From assembly GCF_024611995.1 (NCBI RefSeq), contig NZ_CP102509.1:6820001-6884000 (forward strand): DNA of 64,000 nt. Reading direction: 5' to 3'. The notes beneath the pieces were generated by a model. The model saw only the letters and a program-made list of their open reading frames with translations. It was not told where the DNA came from and did no database searches. The stretch is from Streptomyces sp. NBC_00162 (lineage in GTDB: Bacteria; Actinomycetota; Actinomycetes; Streptomycetales; Streptomycetaceae). Of the stretch, positions 18,903 to 28,433 are shown piece by piece; the stretch's first letter is position 1, and each line of letters opens with the position of its first letter. Position numbers and translations under genes: made by a program.

Positions 18903-19214
18903 ATGCCGCTTTCCGTGTCCCTGAGCATCGAGGGCGACACCACCGTGATCGAGCTGACGGGCGAGCTGGACGCCAAGACCGCGCCGGACTTCCACCAGAC
19001 CATCGAGAAGGCCGCCGGCCACGGCACCAGCACCGTCGAGATCAGGATGGCAGGCGTCGGCTACATGGCCAGCGCCGGACTGCGCTCCCTGGTCTTCGCC
19101 CAGCAGAAGGTCGCGAACAACGTCACCATCAAGGTGGTCGGTGCCATCGAGCCCGTGTCCCGGACGATCCGGACGGCAGGGCTCGACCGCAGCATCGTTC
19201 TCTCCGATGAGTGA
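18903..19214 (+). CDS. STAS-domain anti-sigma factor antagonist 2
   Basis: A 103-residue STAS protein (VIELTGELDAKTAPDFHQTI; YMASAGLRSLVFAQQ with phospho-acceptor Ser57). It is only distantly similar to the first STAS protein of the operon, so the two may bind different kinases or respond to different inputs. Its stop overlaps the GTG start of the HATPase gene by 4 nt, the usual arrangement for an RsbV-RsbW pair. Confidence 0.93.
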   Translation: MPLSVSLSIEGDTTVIELTGELDAKTAPDFHQTIEKAAGHGTSTVEIRMAGVGYMASAGLRSLVFAQQKVANNVTIKVVGAIEPVSRTIRTAGLDRSIVLSDE

Positions 19215-19684
19215 CCACCGTGACTGACATGGTCGAACTGGCGAGGACGTCCGCCGTACTGGAGGTGCCCGCGACGGTGGGGGCACTGGGCGACATCGCC
19301 TCGTTCGTCCTGCGGCTGGCCGGACGGGCGGGCCTGGGCAAGGGCGCCGCCTACCGGCTCCGGCTGGCCGTGGACGAACTGGCCACGAACGTCGTGATGC
19401 ACGGGTACCGGGGCGGCGACGGACGGATCACCGTCCGCGGCCGCTCCGGCCCGGGCGGGGTGCGGATCACCATCGAGGACGCCGCACCCGCCTTTGACCC
19501 CGTCGAAGGCCGCCTTCCGCCCGCCCCCGGGGTTCCCCCGCAGGACCGGCGGATCGGCGGCCTCGGCATCCACCTGGCGCTGACCAGCGTGGACGAGTTC
19601 AGCTACGTGTACAGGGACGGCCGCAACATCAGCACGCTGACTGTGAAGGCTGAGGGGACGGACCCATGCCCTCCACGACCGTGA
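19211..19684 (+). CDS. Anti-sigma regulatory factor, serine kinase (RsbW-like HATPase)
   Basis: A 157-residue GHKL ATPase of the RsbW/SpoIIAB group. N-box LRLAVDELATNVVMHGY (Glu56, Asn60) and C-terminal GGLGIHLALTSVDEFSY are intact, so it should bind ATP and phosphorylate the STAS serine. Its 3' end overlaps the phosphatase gene by 19 nt. No sigma factor gene is adjacent, so the target could be a sigma factor elsewhere or a non-sigma partner such as the enzymes of this operon. Start codon GTG, coupled to the STAS stop. Confidence 0.92.
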   Translation: MTTVTDMVELARTSAVLEVPATVGALGDIASFVLRLAGRAGLGKGAAYRLRLAVDELATNVVMHGYRGGDGRITVRGRSGPGGVRITIEDAAPAFDPVEGRLPPAPGVPPQDRRIGGLGIHLALTSVDEFSYVYRDGRNISTLTVKAEGTDPCPPRP

Positions 19685-20925
19685 TCATCCTCGACGAGTA
19701 CCCGCCCCCGCCGCCCGAGCTGTTCGAGGCGCTGCGGACCATGGACGCGGAACTCGTCACCCGTACGCTGACGGAGCTCCGGGAAGGACCGCTGGAACTG
19801 CTGCCCGTCGCGGACGTGCTTCTCGCCCCGGCCGAATCCGACGGGGAGTCCGTACGGATGGCCGTGCGCCGGCTGCGCCGCTGGGCCGGGGCCCCCATCG
19901 TCGTCGTCTGGACGGTGACCGAGTTCGCCGCCCTGGAGGAACACGTCCGGATCGGGCACGACTACCTCGTACCGCCCTTCCTGCCCGCCCTCGTCGGGGC
20001 CCGGCTGCACAGCTGCTCGGAGCGCGCCGGACTCGGCCGCACCCTGCGCGAAGCCGACGCCCGCGCCGAACTCATGGGGTACGAGAAGGAACTGGAGATC
20101 GGCCGGGAGATCCAGGCCGGGTTCCTGCCCGAATCGCTGCCGGTCCCCGAGGGCTGGGAGATCGACGTCCGGTTCCGGCCGGCCCGGCAGGTCGCCGGGG
20201 ACTTCTACGACGTCTTCGAGATCTCCCGGGGCCGCCGGCTGGCCTTCGTCGTCGCCGACGTCTGCGACAAGGGGGTGGGAGCGGCGCTGTTCATGGCGCT
20301 CATCCGCTCGCTGCTGCGGCACACCGCGGAGAACAGCGGCCTCCAGCACCTGGTCGCCGCGGGGCGCACGGGCGGCAGCAGACGCATCCCGGTGGTCGGC
20401 GCCACCCCGCTGCTCAACGCGGTCACCGCCACCAACGGCTACCTCACCCGCAACCACCTGCGGCAGGGCTACTTCGCCACCCTCTTCTTCGGCGTGCTGG
20501 ACCCGGTCACCGGCAGCCTCGTCTACATCAACGGGGGCCACAACCCGCCCCTCCTGCTGCGCGCCGACGGCAGCCCGCCCGTCGCCCTCGAGGTCACCGG
20601 GCCCGCTGTCGGGGTACTGCCCGACTGCGTCTTCACCCTCGGCTACGCCCAGCTCAACCTCGGCGACACGCTCTTCGTGTTCACCGACGGGGTCCCCGAG
20701 GCCCGCTGCCCGAACGGCAGCTTCCTCGGTGACGAACGGATGCTGGAACTGCTCGCCGGCACCCAGGTGAGCGGCAAGGACGTGGTCGACCGGATGGACC
20801 TGGCGGTGCGCGAGCACACCGGCACCGCCGAACAGCACGACGACGTCACCATGCTGGCCCTGCACCGGCCACGCGCGGCGCGGGGGCCGCACGCGGACGG
20901 TGCCAGTCACAAGGTGGTGGCCTAG
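19666..20925 (+). CDS. SpoIIE/RsbU-type PP2C serine phosphatase
   Basis: A 419-residue phosphatase that should dephosphorylate the STAS proteins. The first ~125 residues look like a degenerate receiver (TTVIILDEYPPPPPELFEAL ... LVPPFLPALVGARL) without the acidic phospho-site. A coiled linker (LMGYEKELEIGREIQAGFLP) leads into the PP2C domain with RQVAGDFYDVF, VVADVCDKGVGAALFMA, GHNPPLLLR, VFTDGVPEAR and EQHDDVTMLAL; all metal-binding aspartates are present. An insertion of about 40 residues follows the first helices (near RTGGSRRIPVVG). The gene overlaps the kinase gene by 19 nt and abuts the MinD-like gene with no gap. Confidence 0.93.
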   Translation: MPSTTVIILDEYPPPPPELFEALRTMDAELVTRTLTELREGPLELLPVADVLLAPAESDGESVRMAVRRLRRWAGAPIVVVWTVTEFAALEEHVRIGHDYLVPPFLPALVGARLHSCSERAGLGRTLREADARAELMGYEKELEIGREIQAGFLPESLPVPEGWEIDVRFRPARQVAGDFYDVFEISRGRRLAFVVADVCDKGVGAALFMALIRSLLRHTAENSGLQHLVAAGRTGGSRRIPVVGATPLLNAVTATNGYLTRNHLRQGYFATLFFGVLDPVTGSLVYINGGHNPPLLLRADGSPPVALEVTGPAVGVLPDCVFTLGYAQLNLGDTLFVFTDGVPEARCPNGSFLGDERMLELLAGTQVSGKDVVDRMDLAVREHTGTAEQHDDVTMLALHRPRAARGPHADGASHKVVA

Positions 20926-21669
20926 ATGACCCGCACCATCGTGGTGCACTCGCACCGCGGTGGCACGGGGAAGTCCTCGGTACTGGCGAACCTCGCGCTG
21001 CTCCTCGCGGCCGAGGGACGCCGGGTGGGGGTGGTGGACACCGACATCCAGTCACCCACCCTGGACCTGCTGTTCCGGCTCGGACCGGGCGCCTCCCTGG
21101 CCGACTACCTGCTCGGCCGCTGCGAGATCGAGGCCGCGGCCCAGCAGGTGAGCCTGCCCGGGCTGTACGTCGTACCGGCCCGGACCGGCACCGCCGCCCT
21201 GCGCGAGATCATGACCAGCGGATACGACGTGGGGCTGCTTCCGGAGGGTTTCGACCGGCTGGCCGAGCACTACGCCCTCGACGTGCTGCTGCTCGACACC
21301 CACGCCGGGCTCAACAACGAGTCGGTGACCGCCATGGCGAGCGCCGACGTGCTGATGATCATGGCCCGGGCCGACCGGATCGACCTCTCCGGGGTCGAGG
21401 AGACCATCGCCCTCGCCGGGCGGCTGGCCTGCCGGCGGACCCTGGTGCTGAGCATGGCCCCCGAGGGCATCGACCGGGTCGAGGCCCGGCGGCGGGCCGA
21501 GGAGGTCTACGGCGCACCCCTGGCCGGAATCCTTCCGTACTCGCCGGAAATGGCGGCGCTGCACGGAGAGCGCATATTCGCAGAGGCTCATCCCGACCAC
21601 CCCCTGGTCGGTGAATTCCGCACCATCATCTCGGCGTTGGACGCACGTGACGAAGTATCGCGTGCATGA
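20926..21669 (+). CDS. MinD/ParA-like P-loop ATPase
   Basis: A 247-residue deviant-Walker ATPase: HRGGTGKSSVLANLALLLA (residues 10-28), switch region VDTDIQSPTLDLLF, and VLLLDTHAGLNNESVTAMASADVLMIM. The signature first lysine of the KGGxGK motif is Arg (RGGTGKS), so dimer-dependent ATP hydrolysis may be altered. It has no obvious C-terminal amphipathic membrane helix. It starts immediately after the phosphatase stop. MinD-like ATPases in such settings often deliver or position a partner complex; the partner here could be the partner-switching proteins or the molybdoenzyme. Confidence 0.9.
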   Translation: MTRTIVVHSHRGGTGKSSVLANLALLLAAEGRRVGVVDTDIQSPTLDLLFRLGPGASLADYLLGRCEIEAAAQQVSLPGLYVVPARTGTAALREIMTSGYDVGLLPEGFDRLAEHYALDVLLLDTHAGLNNESVTAMASADVLMIMARADRIDLSGVEETIALAGRLACRRTLVLSMAPEGIDRVEARRRAEEVYGAPLAGILPYSPEMAALHGERIFAEAHPDHPLVGEFRTIISALDARDEVSRA

Positions 21670-21739
21670 CGCCGCCCCCTTACGCCCCGCTGTAGGGGCC
21701 GTGTTGAATCGGCAGCGAATCCAGAACAAGGAGAGAATC

Positions 21740-22480
21740 ATGAAGATTCTCGTCGTCATGACGGCCAAGGCCACGCTCCATCTGCTGGACGGAGAACAGC
21801 ACCCCTCGGGATTCTGGGCCGAGGAATTCGTCATTCCCTTTTCGTTGTTCAAGGCCGCCGGCCACACCGTGGACGTGGCCACGATCGGCGGCCGGGCACC
21901 GACCGTCGACCAGACGAGCATCGACCCCCAGTTCCTCCAGTGGGTCCGCCCGCAGGGCTCCCCGGACGAGGACGCGGCCAACGCGGCCGAGTACGTCCGG
22001 GTCATCCGGGACACCGCGCAGCTCACGGCTCCCCTCGCGCTCGAGTCCCTGACCGAGAAGGACATCGCCGACTACGACGGCGTGTACGTCAGCGGCGGCC
22101 ACGGAGCCATCGGCGACCTGCCCAAGTCCGACGAACTCGCCCAGATCCTGCGCTGGGTCATCGCCCAGGACAAGCCGCTCGCGACCGTGTGCCACGGCCA
22201 CACCTCGCTGCTCGCGCTGCGCGACGGCGAAGGCCGCTGGCCCTTCGAGGGCTACCGGATGACGGCCTTCTCGCACGCCGAGGAGATGGTCACCAACATG
22301 GCCGGCCGGCTCCCGCTGATCCTCGAGGTCGAGCTCACCCGGCTCGGCGCACGCTACGAGAAGGCCGAGGCGATCTGGGACTCGCACGTGGTCGTGGACC
22401 GCAAGCTGACCACCGGCCAGAACCCGTACTCCTCCAAGGCCCTCGCAGAGACGTTCTTAACGCAGCTCGCGAAGGGCTAG
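21740..22480 (+). CDS. DJ-1/PfpI-family protein 3
   Basis: A 246-residue type 1 glutamine-amidotransferase-like protein (Hsp31/YhbO-like): MKILVVMTAKATLHL, HPSGFWAEEFVIPFSLFKAAG (Glu28/Glu29), YDGVYVSGGHGAIGDL and the nucleophile elbow ATVCHGHTSLLAL (Cys151, His152). The catalytic triad of glyoxalase III/Hsp31-type proteins is present. The ATG follows AAGGAGAGA. The 70-nt gap before it is the largest inside the operon and may contain an internal promoter; a small GCCCC/GGGGC hairpin is visible near 21687-21703. Confidence 0.9.
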   Translation: MKILVVMTAKATLHLLDGEQHPSGFWAEEFVIPFSLFKAAGHTVDVATIGGRAPTVDQTSIDPQFLQWVRPQGSPDEDAANAAEYVRVIRDTAQLTAPLALESLTEKDIADYDGVYVSGGHGAIGDLPKSDELAQILRWVIAQDKPLATVCHGHTSLLALRDGEGRWPFEGYRMTAFSHAEEMVTNMAGRLPLILEVELTRLGARYEKAEAIWDSHVVVDRKLTTGQNPYSSKALAETFLTQLAKG

Positions 22481-22513
22481 TACCGCCCCCGCATCCGACA
22501 CCGGAAGGCAGCC

Positions 22514-23998
22514 ATGACCAAGCGCGCGCTCAGCGACCAGCCCTTGGCCAACCCCGGGAAGCTGTTCATCGGCGGCAAATGGGTCTCGGCCCAGGACGGC
22601 CGTACCGAACCGGACATCAGCCCCGTCGACGGCCAGGAGATCGTGCCGGTGGCCCAGGCCACCGCCGCCGACGCGGACGCGGCCGTCGCCGCGGCCCGCA
22701 AGGCGTACGAAGAAGGTCCGTGGAGCAGACTCTCCGCGCAGGAGCGCGCGCTGCGGCTGAACCGGGTCGGTGAGCTCATCGAGCGAGACCTGGAGGAGAT
22801 CGCCCTCCTGGAGACCGTGGACATGGGCAAGCCGTTCGCCTTCTCCAGCACGGTCGACGCTCCCATGGCCGCGCAGCTCATGCACTACTACGCCGGTGCG
22901 GTGACCCGCGTCGACGGCTCCTCGCGGGCCCCGGCCGGCGGGCAGCTCGCCTACACCCTGCGCGAACCGCTGGGCGTGGTCTGCGCCATCACCCCGTTCA
23001 ACTTCCCGCTGCTGCTGTCGATGACGAAGATCGCACCGGCACTGGCGGCGGGGAACACGGTCGTCCACAAGCCCTCCCCGGCCACCCCGCTCACCGCCCT
23101 GAAGATCGCCGAGCTCTTCCAGGAGGCGGAGATCCCGGACGGGGTGCTGAACGTCATCACCGGTCCCGGCGTGGAACTGGGGGAGACCCTCACCGACCAC
23201 CCGGACATCGACAAGATCGCGTTCACCGGCTCCACCTCCGTCGGCCAGTCCATCATCCGCAAGGCGGCCGGCACCCTGAAGAAGGTGACGATGGAGCTCG
23301 GCGGCAAGTCCGCCAACATCGTCTTCGCCGACGCCGACCTCGACGCGGCCGAGGAACTCGCCTTCTTCGGCATCTACTACAACAAGGGCGAGATCTGCAC
23401 CGCCGGCTCCCGCCTGCTCCTGCACCGGCCCATCCACGACGAGATGGTCGAACGCCTGGTCCGCCGGGCCGCCGCCCTCAAGCCGGGCGACCCGCGCGAC
23501 CCGGCCACGCTGTTCGGGCCGCTGGCCCACCGCGGCCAGTTCGACAAGGTCAGCTCCTACATCGAGGTCGGCGAGAAGGAAGGCGCGGTCCTGCGCACCG
23601 GCGGCACCGGGTGGACCCCCGAGGGGGCCTCCGAGCAGGGCCTGTACTTCCTGCCGACCATCTTCACCGGCGTCGACAACGGCATGCGGATCGCCCAGGA
23701 GGAGATCTTCGGGCCGGTCCTGTCGATCATCCCCTTCGACACCGAGGAGGACGCCGTGCGCATCGCCAACGACAGCGCGTACGGCCTCGCCGCCGGTGTC
23801 CACACCAAGGACCTGCGGCGCGCCCACCGGGTCGCCTCGCAGATCAAGGCCGGCACGGTCTGGGTGAATTGCTACAACCAGTACGACCCCGCCGTGCCCT
23901 ACGGCGGCTACAAGGCCTCCGGCTACGGCCGCGAGTGCGGCCCGGAGTCCCTGGAGAGCTACACCCAGACCAAGTCGGTCTGGATCGGCATGGACTGA
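22514..23998 (+). CDS. NAD(P)+-dependent aldehyde dehydrogenase
   Basis: A 494-residue ALDH-superfamily enzyme that oxidises an aldehyde to an acid. Catalytic Cys295 (GEICTAGSRLLLH), general base Glu261 (VTMELGGKSAN), cofactor-binding ITPFNFPLLLSMTKIAPALAAG and FTGSTSVGQ, and the C-terminal YGGYKASGYGRECGPE. It is closest in style to betaine/phenylacetaldehyde dehydrogenases; the substrate cannot be fixed. It could take the aldehyde made by the ThDP decarboxylase encoded upstream. Rossmann glycine motif intact, length normal, GGAAGG-type ribosome binding site. Confidence 0.95.
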   Translation: MTKRALSDQPLANPGKLFIGGKWVSAQDGRTEPDISPVDGQEIVPVAQATAADADAAVAAARKAYEEGPWSRLSAQERALRLNRVGELIERDLEEIALLETVDMGKPFAFSSTVDAPMAAQLMHYYAGAVTRVDGSSRAPAGGQLAYTLREPLGVVCAITPFNFPLLLSMTKIAPALAAGNTVVHKPSPATPLTALKIAELFQEAEIPDGVLNVITGPGVELGETLTDHPDIDKIAFTGSTSVGQSIIRKAAGTLKKVTMELGGKSANIVFADADLDAAEELAFFGIYYNKGEICTAGSRLLLHRPIHDEMVERLVRRAAALKPGDPRDPATLFGPLAHRGQFDKVSSYIEVGEKEGAVLRTGGTGWTPEGASEQGLYFLPTIFTGVDNGMRIAQEEIFGPVLSIIPFDTEEDAVRIANDSAYGLAAGVHTKDLRRAHRVASQIKAGTVWVNCYNQYDPAVPYGGYKASGYGRECGPESLESYTQTKSVWIGMD

Positions 23999-24036
23999 CC
24001 CCTGCTCGGACCGAGACCGGCAACTGAGGAGCGTCA

Positions 24037-24651
24037 ATGCGGACAGGCATCATCGGCACCGGGCGGATCGGTACGGTCCTCGCACGGATCCTGGTGGCGG
24101 CAGGCCACGAGGTCGTGCTCGCCAATGCCCGGGGCCCGCAGACCCTCGGCCCGCTCGTGGCCGAGCTGGGACCGGCGGCCTCGGCGGCGCACCCCGCCAA
24201 GGCCGCCGGGCAGGCCGAACTCCTGGTGCTGATGGTGCCGTTCGACAGCGTGCGGGGGCTCCTCCCCCCGCACGTGGTGCAGGACAAGGTGCTGGTGGAC
24301 GCCACGAACGCGTTCACCGGCCCCGGCGACCCCGCCGACCTCGGCGGGCGCGGCTCCAGCGACCTGGTCGCCGAGTGGTATCCCGGCGCCCAGGTCGTGA
24401 AATCCCTGAACACCATGCACTTCGAAACCCTCGCCGTAGCCGGCACCGCAGCCGGTGAGCGTCTGGCGCATTTCACGGCGGGCGACGACGGGAAATCGAA
24501 GGAAATCGTCGCGGGAATCATCACGGATCTGGGATTCGCGCCCGTAGACACCGGCCCGCTGCACTCCGGGGGAATTCTCCAGCAGCCCGGCGGGCCCCTC
24601 TTCAACCGGCCGCTCACGGAAGCGCAGGCGCTGGCATGGATATCACACTGA
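24037..24651 (+). CDS. NADP/F420-dependent oxidoreductase-like protein
   Basis: A 204-residue Rossmann protein of the NADPH:F420 oxidoreductase family: MRTGIIGTGRIGTVLARILVAAGHEV (GxGxxG), VLMVPFDSVRGLLP, VKSLNTMHFETL and LHSGGILQQPGG at the end. The N-S-A-like motif of true F420:NADPH reductases is not clear, so it could be a plain NAD(P)-dependent reductase. Its 3' end overlaps the 2Fe-2S subunit gene by 16 nt, linking it to the molybdenum hydroxylase. Confidence 0.88.
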   Translation: MRTGIIGTGRIGTVLARILVAAGHEVVLANARGPQTLGPLVAELGPAASAAHPAKAAGQAELLVLMVPFDSVRGLLPPHVVQDKVLVDATNAFTGPGDPADLGGRGSSDLVAEWYPGAQVVKSLNTMHFETLAVAGTAAGERLAHFTAGDDGKSKEIVAGIITDLGFAPVDTGPLHSGGILQQPGGPLFNRPLTEAQALAWISH

Positions 24652-25151
24652 ACGTGAACGGAAGACCCGAGCAGTTCTCGGCGCAGCCGAACGAACTGCT
24701 CGTGGAACGGCTCCGCGACGGCCTGGGACTGACCGGCACCAAAGTCGGCTGCGACACCGGCCAGTGCGGCTCCTGCGTCGTCCAGCTCGACGGCCGTTCC
24801 GTCAAGAGCTGCCTGATCCTCACGGTGTCCGCCGCCGGATCCGAGGTGGCCACCATCGAGGGCGTCACCACCCCCGGCGGCGAACTGAACGGCCTCCAGG
24901 AGGCGCTGCGCCAGGAGCACGGCACCCAGTGCGGGTTCTGCACCCCCGGCATGGTCATGGCGCTGGGCGAGCTCGTGGACAACACCGCCGGCGGCGAGGC
25001 GCCCACCGAACCCGAGATCCGCGAGTGGCTCACCGGCAACCTCTGCCGCTGCACCGGCTACCACAGCGTCGTACGCGGCGTGCAGCGCGCCTGCGCCGCC
25101 GCCCGCGCCGAAGCGCCCGCCGGCTCCACCGCCGTCGGACAGGAGGTGTGA
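24636..25151 (+). CDS. Molybdenum hydroxylase small subunit, 2x[2Fe-2S]
   Basis: A 171-residue CoxS/XdhC-class iron-sulphur subunit. The plant-type N-terminal cluster is held by Cys39, Cys44, Cys47 and Cys59 (GCDTGQCGSC ... SC), and the helical second cluster by Cys99, Cys102, Cys137 and Cys139 (QCGFCTPGM, NLCRCTGY). All eight ligands are present. It passes electrons from the molybdopterin site to the FAD subunit. The gene order small-large-medium and tight spacing match three-subunit aldehyde/xanthine-oxidoreductase-type enzymes. Confidence 0.96.
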   Translation: MDITLNVNGRPEQFSAQPNELLVERLRDGLGLTGTKVGCDTGQCGSCVVQLDGRSVKSCLILTVSAAGSEVATIEGVTTPGGELNGLQEALRQEHGTQCGFCTPGMVMALGELVDNTAGGEAPTEPEIREWLTGNLCRCTGYHSVVRGVQRACAAARAEAPAGSTAVGQEV

Positions 25152-25156
25152 GGGCC

Positions 25157-27562
25157 ATGACCACAGTGACGGGGGAAACCGCCCTCCCGGGCAACGGCGT
25201 CCTCGGCCAGCCGCTGGACAGCCGCGAGGACCCGCAGCTCCTGCGCGGAGAGGCCACGTACGTCGCGGACATCGATCTGCCCGGCACCGCCCACATGGCG
25301 ATCCTCGGCAGCCCGGTCGCCCACGCGAAGATCCTCTCCATCGAGACCAAGGCCGCCGAGCAGCTGCCCGGAGTGCTGAAGGTGGCCACCGCCGCCGACT
25401 TCACCGACGTCATGCCGCTGCCCTGCATCTGGATACCCGGCGGGGTCGAGAGCCACTTCCCGCCCCACCCCTACGGACTTCCCGGCGCCCGGCCGGTCCT
25501 CACCGGCGACACGGTCCGCCACGTCGGCGACCCCATCGCCGTGGTCGTCGCCGAGACCCCGCGCCAGGCCACGGCCGCGCTCGCCGCCATCGCCGTCGAG
25601 TACGAGCCGCTGCCCGTGGTCACCCGGGCCGACGAGGCGCTCGCCGAAGGCGCGCCCCAGCTGCACGAGGCCGTCCCGGGCAACCTGAACGCGTACTGGA
25701 CCTGCGGCGACAAGGACCGCACCGACGCGGCCATCGCCGAAGCCGAGGTCACCGTAGAGCTCGACCTGGTGAACCAGCGCACCATCAACAGCCCCATCGA
25801 GCCGCGGGGCGCGGTCGGCGACTACAACGCCGCCACCGGCGAGTACACGCTCTACGCCTCCACCCAGGGCCCGCACAACCACCGCTTCCTGCTCTCCGCG
25901 CTGGTCCTCGGCATCCCCTTCAACAAGCTCCGGGTGGTCGCCCCGACCGTCGGCGGCAGCTTCGGCACCAAGGGGTACCTGTACCCCGACATGGCGCTGG
26001 TCCTGCTGCTGTCCAAGGCGCTGGGCCGGCCCGTGAAGTGGGTGGACACCCGCACCGGGCTGATGAACTCCACCGTCCAGGGCCGCGACCACCGCCAGCA
26101 CGTCACCCTGGCCGGCACCCGCGACGGCCGCATCACCGCCGTGCGCTGCACCAGCTACGCCAACCTCGGCGCGTACCCGTCGACGATCGGCCCCGGTGTG
26201 GCCACCGCCCTCATGGGCCGGTCCATCAGCGGTATGTACGACATCGACGCCGCCTTCTGCGAGGTCTACGCCGCCTTCACCAACACGGTCTCGCTCGGCG
26301 CCCAGCGCGGCAGCGGGCGCGCCGAGGCCGCCTTCCTGATGGAGCGCCTCGTCGACCGGTACTCCTCGGAGATCGGCATGGACCCGGCGGCCGTACGGCG
26401 CAAGAACCTGGTGCCCAAGGAGAAGTTCCCGTACGACAACGGCCTCGGCTGGACCTACGACTCCGGGAACTACCAGCTGAACTTCGACCGGGCGCTCGAG
26501 CTGTCGGGCTACGCCGACATGCCCGCCCGCAAGGCCGAGGCCCGCACCCGCGGCAAGCGGCTCGGCGTCGGACTCGCCACCTACGTGGCGATCTGCGGAG
26601 TCGGCCCCTCCACCCGGATGTCCAAGGAGGGCATGCTGGGCGGAACCTGGGAGAGCGCCAACATCCGGGTCCACCCCACCGGCGAGGTCACCGTCACCGT
26701 CGGCTCGGCCTCCACCGGCCAGAGCCACGGCACCGTCTTCGCCCAGGTCGCCGCCGACGAGCTCGGCATCGACCCGGCCCAGGTCCAGGTCTACGAGGGG
26801 GACACGCTCAAAGCCCCGTACGGACAGGGCACCTACGGCTCCCGCTCCTACAGCATGGCCGCGCCCGCCGTGGCGCTCACCGCCCGGAAGCTCAAGGCCA
26901 AGCTGGTCCGGGCCGGCGCCGTCTTCCTGGGCATCCCCGAGGACAAGGTCGTCTACGCGGGCGGCAAGGTCTACGAAGAGGGCAACGAGGAGAACACCAA
27001 GACCTTCGCCGAACTGGCGATGGCCATGTGGTACGGCTGGGGCCTGCCCCCGGAGATCGAGCCCGCGCTCGACGAGACCACCCACTTCGACCCGCCGGAC
27101 TTCAACTACCCCTTCGGATCGCACGTCGCGGTCGTCGAGATCGACGAACTGACCGGCGAGACCGAGGTGGTGGCCTACACCGCCGTCGACGACGCCGGGA
27201 ACATCGGCAACCCGAAGGTGGTCCTCGGCCAGATCGAGGGCAGCATCGTCCACGGCCTCGGCCAGGCCCTCATGGAAGCCGCCGAGTACGACGAGAACGG
27301 GCTGCTCGTCAGCTCCGACCTCAACCACTACGCCCTGCCGCGCGCCGCCGACGTGCCCTTCTTCGACCTCGACAAGACGGTCACGCCCAGCCCGCACAAC
27401 CCGCTCGGCGCCAAGGGCGCCGGCGAGATCGCCACCGTCCCGCCCGCCGCGGCCGTCGTCAACGCCGTCGTCGACGCCCTCTCCGACCTGGGCGTCCGGC
27501 ACATCGACATGCCGCTCACCCCCGAGAAGGTCTGGCGCCGCCTGAGAGGGGAAAGCCAGTGA
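25157..27562 (+). CDS. Molybdenum hydroxylase large (molybdopterin) subunit
   Basis: An 801-residue xanthine/aldehyde oxidase-family catalytic subunit. Conserved pieces include [52 protein letters not shown] and the catalytic Glu757 in [15 protein letters not shown]. The active-site loop reads AQRGSGR (residues 382-388), like the AYRGAGR loop of form II CoxL proteins and unlike the AYxCSFR of true CO dehydrogenase, so CO oxidation is unlikely; hydroxylation of an aldehyde or N-heterocycle is expected. The maturation protein XdhC is encoded at 33684, outside this operon. Start ATG 5 nt after the small-subunit stop. Confidence 0.95.
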   Translation: MTTVTGETALPGNGVLGQPLDSREDPQLLRGEATYVADIDLPGTAHMAILGSPVAHAKILSIETKAAEQLPGVLKVATAADFTDVMPLPCIWIPGGVESHFPPHPYGLPGARPVLTGDTVRHVGDPIAVVVAETPRQATAALAAIAVEYEPLPVVTRADEALAEGAPQLHEAVPGNLNAYWTCGDKDRTDAAIAEAEVTVELDLVNQRTINSPIEPRGAVGDYNAATGEYTLYASTQGPHNHRFLLSALVLGIPFNKLRVVAPTVGGSFGTKGYLYPDMALVLLLSKALGRPVKWVDTRTGLMNSTVQGRDHRQHVTLAGTRDGRITAVRCTSYANLGAYPSTIGPGVATALMGRSISGMYDIDAAFCEVYAAFTNTVSLGAQRGSGRAEAAFLMERLVDRYSSEIGMDPAAVRRKNLVPKEKFPYDNGLGWTYDSGNYQLNFDRALELSGYADMPARKAEARTRGKRLGVGLATYVAICGVGPSTRMSKEGMLGGTWESANIRVHPTGEVTVTVGSASTGQSHGTVFAQVAADELGIDPAQVQVYEGDTLKAPYGQGTYGSRSYSMAAPAVALTARKLKAKLVRAGAVFLGIPEDKVVYAGGKVYEEGNEENTKTFAELAMAMWYGWGLPPEIEPALDETTHFDPPDFNYPFGSHVAVVEIDELTGETEVVAYTAVDDAGNIGNPKVVLGQIEGSIVHGLGQALMEAAEYDENGLLVSSDLNHYALPRAADVPFFDLDKTVTPSPHNPLGAKGAGEIATVPPAAAVVNAVVDALSDLGVRHIDMPLTPEKVWRRLRGESQ

Positions 27563-28380
27563 TCCTCACCGAGTTCGACTACGTCCGGCCCGTCGGCCTC
27601 GACGAGGCACTGACCCTGCTGTCCGGGACGCCCGGCGCCCGGGTGCTGGCCGGGGGGCAGAGCCTGCTGCCCGACCTGCGCACCGGGGCCGAACGGGCCC
27701 GGCTGCTGGTCGACATCCGCCGGCTCGAGGAGCTGCGCGGCATCGCCCGCGGCCCCGGGGGACTGCGGATCGGGGCCCTCACCACCCTCGCCGAGCTCTC
27801 CGCGGACCCGCTGGTCCTCGCCGGAGCACCGGAGCTGGCCGCCGCGGCCCGCGCCAACGGCGACCCCCAGGTCCGCAACCTCGGCACCGTCGGCGGCAAC
27901 CTCGCCGCCGACGGGCGCGCCACCGACCTGCCGGTGGCCGCCATCGCCGCCGACGCCCTGGTCGAACTGGCCGGTCCCGGCGGGCTGTCGACCGTAACGG
28001 CCGAGGAGTTCGCGGCTTCGGGCGCATCCGCGGGCACGGTCGTCACTGCCTTGCTGGTGCCCGGGGCCGGGCGGGCCGGCGCCTTCGAGAAGACCGCCGA
28101 CCGGGCCACCCGCTACCCGGTGTGCGCCACCGCCGTACGGGTCACCCCCGACGGGCCGCGCATCGCCGTCACCGGGGCCACCGCCCGCCCGCTGCGCCTG
28201 CGCGGGGTCGAAGACCGGCTGCGCGGCGGCCCGTACACCACGGACGCCGTCCTCGCGGCCTTCCGCGCCGAGCCCCGGGAGCTGTTCGTCCCCGGGCGCG
28301 GCACCTCGGCCGAGTACCTGGGCCATCTCGCGGGGGTGCTCACGGCCCGCGCGCTGGCAAGGGCCCAGGCCCTCGCCTGA
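27559..28380 (+). CDS. Molybdenum hydroxylase medium (FAD) subunit
   Basis: A 273-residue CoxM-type FAD-binding subunit. FAD motifs AGGQSLLPDLRTG (about residues 31-43) and TVGGNLAADGRATDLP (about 112-127), then a CO-deh-flavoprotein C-terminal domain (FEKTADRATRYPVCATAVRV). It starts with GTG overlapping the large-subunit stop by 4 nt. Slightly shorter than CoxM (~285). It passes electrons to an unknown acceptor, perhaps NAD+ or quinone. Confidence 0.94.
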   Translation: MILTEFDYVRPVGLDEALTLLSGTPGARVLAGGQSLLPDLRTGAERARLLVDIRRLEELRGIARGPGGLRIGALTTLAELSADPLVLAGAPELAAAARANGDPQVRNLGTVGGNLAADGRATDLPVAAIAADALVELAGPGGLSTVTAEEFAASGASAGTVVTALLVPGAGRAGAFEKTADRATRYPVCATAVRVTPDGPRIAVTGATARPLRLRGVEDRLRGGPYTTDAVLAAFRAEPRELFVPGRGTSAEYLGHLAGVLTARALARAQALA

Positions 28381-28433
28381 CCCGCACATCACGGGCCCTC
28401 TCAGGGGCCCATCACGGGGGAGTTGAGCAAGCA

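Noticed and set aside
24636..28380. Carbon monoxide dehydrogenase (coxSLM)
   Set aside because: Active-site loop is AQRGSGR, not the AYxCSFR of form I CODH, although subunit make-up is the same.
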